Assembly (NCBI GenBank): GCA_902489955.1 | Contig: CABUBY010000108.1 | Location: 1-5,588, forward strand | Direction of reading: 5' to 3' | Source: an uncultured Collinsella sp. | Lineage (GTDB): Bacteria; Actinomycetota; Coriobacteriia; Coriobacteriales; Coriobacteriaceae | DNA length: 5,588 bases | Part shown: positions 1 to 4,181 of the stretch, in pieces | Layout: each line of letters starts with the position of its first letter | Numbering within the stretch: the stretch's first letter is position 1 | Position numbers and translations under genes: made by a program | The notes under the pieces: model-generated | Told to the model about the DNA's origin: nothing | Database searches by the model: none | The model's input: only the letters and a program-made list of their open reading frames with translations

Positions 1-592
1 GTCAACCACGATGATCTTCGCCCCGCACCGGCGCGCATCGTTGAGCGCGTCAACGGCCCCCATCGTCGACGAATCGACAATGGAACGCCCCAGGTACATG
101 ATGCAGTCGGTATGCGCAAGGTCGGAGGCGGGGCTATAGCCCAGGCTGTGCCCCCAACCGGTAAGTCTGCTTACCTCGCAGGCGCCATCGGCACCGTACA
201 CGTTGGGCGAGCCCAGCGCATGCATAAAGCGATAGGCCCAGTAGCGGTCGAACGAGGGCACACCAAGTGTCATGCCCAGCGCACGGGGCCCGCGCTCGTC
301 AACAATTCCCAAAAGACGCTCGGCAATCCTCGTCCCAGGTAATCGCATCAAACCCCGAACCATCCCGGCGGCGTCGCATGGGGTGCATAATGCGGTCACG
401 CTCGTCAAACGGCATTGCCAGGCGATGCCGTCCGCGGGCGCAGAGGGCACGCGCCGCGCACGGATGCCCCGGCACCGGCAACTCGGCCACCACGCGACCG
501 TCCTCAACGTGTGCCGCAAAGGCGCAATCGGCATAGCATCCCCCGCATGTGGTCACCACGGCGCGACCGTCACGCTTAACAGCAGATGCCAT
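1..592 (-). pseudogene. Molybdopterin (bis-MGD) oxidoreductase, N-terminal part, frameshifted and cut by the window edge
   Basis: This is the start of a DMSO-reductase-superfamily enzyme, which would use a Mo or W bis-MGD cofactor and an N-terminal [4Fe-4S] cluster. The cluster motif is visible as Cys16, Cys19, Cys23 and Cys51 (Cx2Cx3Cx27C), the last in CARG, followed by the family signature ITWDE at residues 84-88. After Glu88 the frame changes: the original frame stops at a TGA at 299-301, while the frame beginning at 327 (IAERLLGIVDERGPRAL) stays open for 109 codons to the window edge with family-like sequence. One extra base near 328, or loss of two, explains this. I chose ATG 592 because GAAAGGGG lies 8 nt upstream. 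From this start there is no twin-arginine signal, so the product would be cytoplasmic. The substrate cannot be named. The stretch where FdhF carries Sec-His reads CEVSR here, with no Sec or Cys-His pair, so a typical FdhF formate dehydrogenase is doubtful. A sequencing error is a real alternative to a true pseudogene. Confidence 0.82.
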
Positions 593-600
593 CTCGATTA

Positions 601-608
601 CCCCTTTC
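601..608 (-). promoter_or_regulatory. Ribosome binding site for the molybdoenzyme gene
   Basis: The minus strand reads GAAAGGGG, 8 nt before ATG 592. It supports that start over an in-frame TTG at 658, which has its own GGGAGG-like site inside the terminator stem. Confidence 0.55.
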
Positions 609-656
609 GCCAGCCAAACACAACAGGCCAACAGCCCGGCAACGAACGCCAGACCC

Positions 657-692
657 AAAAAGCCTCCCGCACGGCAACGCCCCGCAGGAGGC
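657..692 (-). terminator. Rho-independent terminator of the hyc-focA operon
   Basis: On the minus strand, GCCTCCTGC (692-684) pairs with GCGGGAGGC (670-662). This gives a 9-bp stem with one G-U pair, extendable by a further G-U, and a 13-nt loop or slightly shorter. Five T residues (661-657) follow directly. It begins 22 nt after the focA stop codon, so it most likely ends the operon transcript. No equivalent T tract exists on the plus strand, so it is not obviously bidirectional. The remaining intergenic sequence (593-656) shows no convincing promoter to my eye. Confidence 0.85.
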
Positions 693-714
693 CCAACGTC
701 AAATAGACGGTACC

Positions 715-1554
715 TTACGTCTCGGACTTCTTGGCATAGATAAACCAGTAGCCGAGCGCGACCAGAACCGCGCCGCCCACGATGTTGCCCAGCGTGGCGG
801 CGGACAGGTTAAATGCAATGCCCGCAGCGTTGAGCGCATCGGCGCCGGCGACCTTGGCACCGTAGCCGCATGCATGCATCACGGCGCCCATGGGCAAAAA
901 GTACATGTTGGCGACGCAGTGCTCAAAACCGCAGGCCACAAAGGCGGCGATGGGCAGCAAAATGCCCACGACCTTATCGACCACGGTCTTGCCGGCGGTA
1001 CCGATCCACACGGCCAGGCACACAAAGATGTTGCACAGGATGCCACGGAAGAAGATCGTCACCCAGTCGATCGTCACCTTGCCGGCGGCGACGCTCACCA
1101 TGGAATTGGCAACCGCCTCGCCGTTGAGCTTGTAAATGCCGGCCATGTAAACCAAAAAGACGATGAACAGGGCACCGACAAAGTTACCGACCCATACGAC
1201 GACCCAAGCCTTGAGCATCTGGACCAGGGTGATCTTTTTGCTCTTGAGCGCGCAGACCATAAGCGAGTTGCCGGTGAACAGCTCAGCACCGCACACCAGC
1301 ACCAGCACCAGGCCCAGGCAAAAGCACAGGCCGCCCACGACGCGCTGGGCGCCCCAGCCCAGCGTGCTATCGCTCAAGAACACGGTAAAGAACAGACCTC
1401 CGAAGGCAATGAACGCACCGGCGAACATTGCCAACAGAAAGGCCTTTGCGACCGGCAGGTTAGCCTTGGTTACGCCGGCGGCCTCGGTCTTGGCCTCGAT
1501 CGCGGCGGGCGCCAGGCAATCGGGAGCGGGGTACTCCACCTTGGAATCTGCCAT
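715..1554 (-). CDS. focA: Formate channel of the formate/nitrite transporter (FNT) family, FocA-like
   Basis: A 279-residue inner-membrane protein, close to the usual FNT length (E. coli FocA is 285). FNT proteins form pentamers with one pore per subunit and carry formate and related small anions. About six membrane segments are visible, roughly at residues 36-60, 71-99, 113-141, 165-185, 195-220 and 252-274. Family motifs include GAELFTGNSL (89-98, with Thr94 matching the omega-loop Thr91 of FocA), GNFVGALF (123-130), CLAVWIGTAGK (179-189) and GFEHCVANM (209-217). The last contains His212, equivalent to the central pore His209 of FocA; Lys159 probably corresponds to Lys156. ATG 1554 is preferred over an upstream TTG at 1587 because of a ribosome binding site 8 nt before it. 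The gene is last in the operon, 39 nt after hycI, which argues for formate rather than nitrite as substrate and suggests it feeds formate to the hydrogenlyase. Formate specificity itself is inferred from context. Confidence 0.93.
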   Translation of the reverse strand: MADSKVEYPAPDCLAPAAIEAKTEAAGVTKANLPVAKAFLLAMFAGAFIAFGGLFFTVFLSDSTLGWGAQRVVGGLCFCLGLVLVLVCGAELFTGNSLMVCALKSKKITLVQMLKAWVVVWVGNFVGALFIVFLVYMAGIYKLNGEAVANSMVSVAAGKVTIDWVTIFFRGILCNIFVCLAVWIGTAGKTVVDKVVGILLPIAAFVACGFEHCVANMYFLPMGAVMHACGYGAKVAGADALNAAGIAFNLSAATLGNIVGGAVLVALGYWFIYAKKSET

Positions 1555-1562
1555 GTCAATCA

Positions 1563-1572
1563 CTTCTTTCCT
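1563..1572 (-). promoter_or_regulatory. Ribosome binding site of focA
   Basis: The minus strand reads AGGAAAGAAG, 8 nt before ATG 1554. It decides the start: the alternative TTG at 1587 would add eleven residues (ending in KEVID) that overlap this site. It lies in the 39-nt hycI-focA spacer, the only real gap inside the operon. Confidence 0.7.
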
Positions 1573-1593
1573 AATCAGCAGGGACAAGCGCTC

Positions 1594-2097
1594 CTATTGC
1601 TCTTGCCCCAAGCGGACAAAGTGGGAAAAGTCGTTGGCGGCCACGGCGTCGTACACGGCGTCGACGGCGTCAAAGACCTCCGGGGACATGGGGTTGTAGA
1701 ACTCCGTGTCGCCCGGCTGAATCCCAACGAAGACGATATCATCACACGATTGCTCAATCTCTTCGATCAGAATCGACAAAGGAAGCGAATGCGTGGTGAA
1801 CATCGACTTGCGGGCCACGTCACGTTTGTCGAGCAAGCGGATGGCGCCGACGGGCAGCGCCATGTCGGCGGCATCGACCAAAACCAGACGCGGCGGACGC
1901 TCGCGCTTGACCTCGATGATGTCGTCCTCGGGCGTCTGACCGCCGTCGATGGTGTACCAACCGGCGATGGGTGCGTCTTCCATCTTTTTGGAGAGCACGG
2001 GGCCGGCGGCATCGTCGGCACGCAGCACGCTTCCCGCCGTGAGTACGATACCCTCAAACGGGGCGCCGTTCACACGTCCATCCACAACGTGACCCAT
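1594..2097 (-). CDS. hycI: Hydrogenase maturation endopeptidase HycI
   Basis: A 167-residue member of the HycI/HoxM (peptidase M52) family, the cytoplasmic protease that clips the C-terminal extension from the nickel-loaded hydrogenase large subunit; here its substrate should be HycE. Residues that bind metal in E. coli HycI are retained: Asp29 (for Asp16), Asp75 in VDAADM (for Asp62) and His103 in TTHSLP (for His90). Other shared stretches are IDGGQTPEDDI (50-60), the VGIQP of 124-128 and FYNPM (133-137). The N terminus is 13 residues longer than in E. coli, and the usual glycine-rich GNxxxGDDGAGP is altered to AGSVLRADDAAGP (21-33). The start ATG overlaps the hycH stop by one base (TAATG) and has GGGAAGG 8 nt upstream, which indicates translational coupling. 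The family assignment is secure; the motif change could affect activity, but the catalytic metal site looks intact. Confidence 0.93.
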   Translation of the reverse strand: MGHVVDGRVNGAPFEGIVLTAGSVLRADDAAGPVLSKKMEDAPIAGWYTIDGGQTPEDDIIEVKRERPPRLVLVDAADMALPVGAIRLLDKRDVARKSMFTTHSLPLSILIEEIEQSCDDIVFVGIQPGDTEFYNPMSPEVFDAVDAVYDAVAANDFSHFVRLGQEQ

Positions 2098-2678
2098 TAC
2101 TGCAACCTTCCCGTCAGATACACGCCCGACACATCGCGCACGCGCTCCACCAAATCGCGGAACTTCATTAAGAACGCGACCTGCTGGGCATGCAGGCCAA
2201 AGTCGTCATCGAACACCGAGATGCCGGCCTTGGCAGAACCGCGAAAACCGCGCTCGTCGAGCAGCGTGTCGCAGGCCTCGAGCAGCGACGGCACCGCAGC
2301 CTTGTCGAGCTGGCACTCGCCAAAGGAGCGGATGGCCTCGAACTTGGTCTTGGCCTCCCCCTCCGGCAGCGCGTCGACGAGCGAATAGAACACATCCACC
2401 GGCACCGACAGGCGCGGCTCAAAGCAATCGAGCACGCCGGTGTGGTGGCCCACGGCGAGCGTGTAGTACAGCACGTCGCAGGCCTCCTGGGGAACGTCTT
2501 CCTCGGTCTCCACAAACTTACGCGTGAGCTCGTAAAAGACCACCTGGTCGGGCGCATGGCCCAGGCAGGGGTCGGCGACGCCCTCGGCGGCCTCGTCGCT
2601 TGCGCGCGAGGCATCGCCAAAAGAGCCGCCGAGCATGCCGGGGCCCGCAAAGTAACCAGAGCGGTCCGTGAGCTCCAT
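2097..2678 (-). CDS. hycH: Formate hydrogenlyase assembly protein HycH
   Basis: HycH is needed for assembly of hydrogenase 3 in E. coli, and its exact role in maturation is not settled. The core, starting near residue 44 (DQVVFYELTRKFV), matches the start of E. coli HycH, and the next part (CDVLYYTLAVGHHTGVLDC, about 63-81) is a clear counterpart of the YYSLAIGHHLGVIDC region. The product is 193 residues against 136 in E. coli. Most of the difference is an N-terminal extension of about 43 residues rich in Gly, Ala and Asp (GMLGGSFGDASRASDEAAEG) with no recognised domain; an insertion around FRGSAKAGISVFDDDFG near the C terminus adds the rest. ATG 2678 was chosen because it directly follows the hycG stop and has GGAGG upstream inside hycG; no internal start has a comparable site. 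The protein has no signal peptide or membrane segment and should be cytoplasmic. Confidence 0.9.
   Translation of the reverse strand: MELTDRSGYFAGPGMLGGSFGDASRASDEAAEGVADPCLGHAPDQVVFYELTRKFVETEEDVPQEACDVLYYTLAVGHHTGVLDCFEPRLSVPVDVFYSLVDALPEGEAKTKFEAIRSFGECQLDKAAVPSLLEACDTLLDERGFRGSAKAGISVFDDDFGLHAQQVAFLMKFRDLVERVRDVSGVYLTGRLQ
2106..2112 (-). promoter_or_regulatory. Ribosome binding site of hycI inside the end of hycH
   Basis: GGGAAGG on the minus strand lies 8 nt before ATG 2097. It supports the start that overlaps the hycH stop codon by one base, and so the 13-residue N-terminal addition of HycI relative to E. coli. Confidence 0.55.
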
Positions 2679-3461
2679 CTAACGGCCTCCGGCCAGCACC
2701 AGATCCTGCAGCGCCGAGTAGACCTCAACGCGGCGCGGATCGTCCTGCTTGTCGATGAGCAGCGCCATGGCACCGCGGATATCGCCCTTGGGTGCACCCT
2801 CGAGCGTATCCATAAACTCGTTGGCCAGGTCGCGGCCGTAACGGTAGCCGCTCATGGCGCGAGCTTCGCGCTCAATGGCAACGCGCAGCTTGTACGGCAC
2901 GCCGGGGTGCAGAATATCGGCCTGCTCGCCGGCAGCCTCCACCGTGGTCTCGGCATGGAGCTTTTGGTCCAGCAGACCGAGCGCCATGGCAAAGCCGTAG
3001 ATGGTCTGCGCGGGGCTGGGCGGGCAGCCGGGGATGTAGACATCGACCGGCAGAATCTTGTCCGTGCCGCCCCAGACGCAGTAGTTGTCGTAGAAGATGC
3101 CGCCGGTGCAGCCGCACGCGCCATAGGACACCACGATTTTGGGATCGGGTGCGGCCTCAAAGGCGCGCAGGGCCGGCATGCGCATGGCACGCGTCACGGC
3201 ACCGGTGTACAGCAGCACGTCGGCGTGACGGGGCGAGGGCACGACCTTGATGCCAAAGCGCTCGACGTCGAAGACGGGCGTGATGGAACCGAAGATCTCG
3301 ATCTCGCAGCCGTTGCAGCCACCGCAGTCAACACGGTAGACGTACACCGAGCGCTTGATCTTCTTAAGAAGGGTCGCCTTGGCCTTCTCGATGCTCTCGT
3401 CGAGCTCGATCTTGGTCGGGCGGTACTGAAGCCGCTCGGGCAAAAGCGTGGGTTCGGCCAT
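2679..3461 (-). CDS. hycG: Formate hydrogenlyase small subunit HycG (NuoB-like [4Fe-4S] protein)
   Basis: This 260-residue subunit holds the [4Fe-4S] cluster next to the NiFe site and passes electrons from HycF to HycE; it is related to complex I NuoB. It is highly similar to E. coli HycG. LLKKIKRSVYVYRVDCGGCN spans residues 31-50, and the cluster region contains Cys46, Cys49 and Cys52 (CGGCNGCEIE), Cys116 in YGACG and Cys146 in PGCPPSP. The stretches IKVVPSPRHAD (71-81), GAVTRAM (87-93) and YCVWGGTDKILPVDVYIPG (127-145) are almost the same as in E. coli. Unlike E. coli (GACGNSGG), this protein reads GACGCTGG, giving an additional Cys118 beside the cluster ligands. The start at ATG 3461 lies 2 nt after the hycF stop and has a strong AAGGAGGAG site. 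No signal peptide is present, as expected for group 4 hydrogenases facing the cytoplasm. Confidence 0.97.
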   Translation of the reverse strand: MAEPTLLPERLQYRPTKIELDESIEKAKATLLKKIKRSVYVYRVDCGGCNGCEIEIFGSITPVFDVERFGIKVVPSPRHADVLLYTGAVTRAMRMPALRAFEAAPDPKIVVSYGACGCTGGIFYDNYCVWGGTDKILPVDVYIPGCPPSPAQTIYGFAMALGLLDQKLHAETTVEAAGEQADILHPGVPYKLRVAIEREARAMSGYRYGRDLANEFMDTLEGAPKGDIRGAMALLIDKQDDPRRVEVYSALQDLVLAGGR

Positions 3462-3463
3462 GG

Positions 3464-4180
3464 TTACTCCTCCTTCGTATCAAAATCCATGATGATGCCC
3501 TCGACCGGTGCAGGACCGGCGGGGATCTCGGGCGCATCGGGGTTGAGCTCGCGGTCGATATACTCCGGGTTCACGCCGTGGCCGCCCAGATACTCCATGC
3601 CGGGGCCCTGGGGCTCACCGGACGCAAGCGTCTCGTTGGCGGCCATGCCGCGCGCGTTGCCGGTCTTTACGGCCGAGGCGGCGCGCAGGGCGTCGAGCTC
3701 GCGCTTGCACTCCTGACACATACCGACGGTACGGGCGGCCTGCTCGGCCTCCATGCCGCCGGCCTTTTGCAGCAGGCGCTTGGCGTAGTCGATCTCCTTG
3801 TGCGGGGCAAACGGCTTGCCGCAGCGCGAGCAGTGCTCGAGTGTATAGACGCTCTTGCTAGTGAGGTCGTCCTTGCTCATGACGGCCAGTTCAAACTCCT
3901 CGGTGAGCTTGATGGCCTCCATGGGGCAGGCTTCCTCGCAGCGGCCGCAAAAGATGCAGCGACCGTAGTCGATCGACCAGGTGATGGTATCGGCCGCAAG
4001 GTCGGTGTCCATGCGAATGGCATCGGCCGGGCACGCCACGCCGCAGGCACCGCAGGCGATGCAGAGCTCGGCATTGTGCTCGGGCTTGCCACGCATGTCT
4101 TTGTTGGTGGGGAACGGCGCAAACGGGTACTTGACCGTCGCGTCGCCGGCCTTGGCGTTAACCTTCCAAAGCTTCAGCAT
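3464..4180 (-). CDS. hycF: Formate hydrogenlyase iron-sulfur subunit HycF (8Fe ferredoxin, NuoI-like)
   Basis: This 238-residue electron-transfer subunit should link the formate-dehydrogenase side to HycG. Two [4Fe-4S] motifs are complete: Cys40, 43, 46, 50-Pro and Cys75, 78, 81, 85-Pro. After them come two further CxxC pairs, Cys117/Cys120 (CSRCGKPF) and Cys155/Cys158 (CQECKR). These match the pairs seen in E. coli HycF and probably bind a metal such as zinc or iron. Shared HycF-specific sequence includes FRGKPE-like MRGKPEHN (29-36), CIFCGRCEEACP (75-86) and KEIDYA (128-133). The protein is about 58 residues longer than E. coli HycF (180), because of a Pro/Gly/acidic C-terminal tail from about residue 170. 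ATG 4180 is chosen because it sits 1 nt after the hycE stop with GAGGAGG 9 nt upstream. A longer reading from 4303 would add 41 low-quality residues lying inside hycE. Confidence 0.95.
   Translation of the reverse strand: MLKLWKVNAKAGDATVKYPFAPFPTNKDMRGKPEHNAELCIACGACGVACPADAIRMDTDLAADTITWSIDYGRCIFCGRCEEACPMEAIKLTEEFELAVMSKDDLTSKSVYTLEHCSRCGKPFAPHKEIDYAKRLLQKAGGMEAEQAARTVGMCQECKRELDALRAASAVKTGNARGMAANETLASGEPQGPGMEYLGGHGVNPEYIDRELNPDAPEIPAGPAPVEGIIMDFDTKEE
3467..3475 (-). promoter_or_regulatory. Ribosome binding site of hycG at the end of hycF
   Basis: AAGGAGGAG on the minus strand overlaps the last hycF codons (Lys-Glu-Glu) and ends 5 nt before ATG 3461. It is among the strongest sites in the window and fits high expression of the small subunit together with HycF. 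Confidence 0.7.
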
Positions 4181-4181
4181 A

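Noticed and set aside
160..175. Perfect inverted repeat GGTAAG-TCTG-CTTACC, considered as an operator or a SECIS-like hairpin.
   Set aside because: It lies inside the molybdoenzyme coding sequence (Val-Ser-Arg-Leu-Thr codons), with no in-frame UGA just upstream and only a 6-bp stem, so chance is the simplest explanation.
299..301. UGA in the molybdoenzyme as a possible selenocysteine codon.
   Set aside because: Reading through in that frame does not give family-like sequence, while the shifted frame does; the position is also well before the active-site residue.
593..656. A promoter for the molybdoenzyme gene in the gap after the terminator.
   Set aside because: I could not find a convincing -35/-10 pair at proper spacing on the minus strand; absence by eye is not proof.
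586..2388. A 600-codon plus-strand ORF antisense to focA, hycI and part of hycH.
   Set aside because: Its translation is low-complexity (His/Gln/Gly/Asp-rich) with no domain, it spans three well-supported minus-strand genes, and its openness follows from high-GC codon bias on the opposite strand.
2190..3716. A 508-codon plus-strand ORF antisense to hycH, hycG and part of hycF.
   Set aside because: Same shadow pattern (Val/Arg/His/Gly-rich, no recognisable motif), while the opposite strand encodes clear iron-sulfur proteins.
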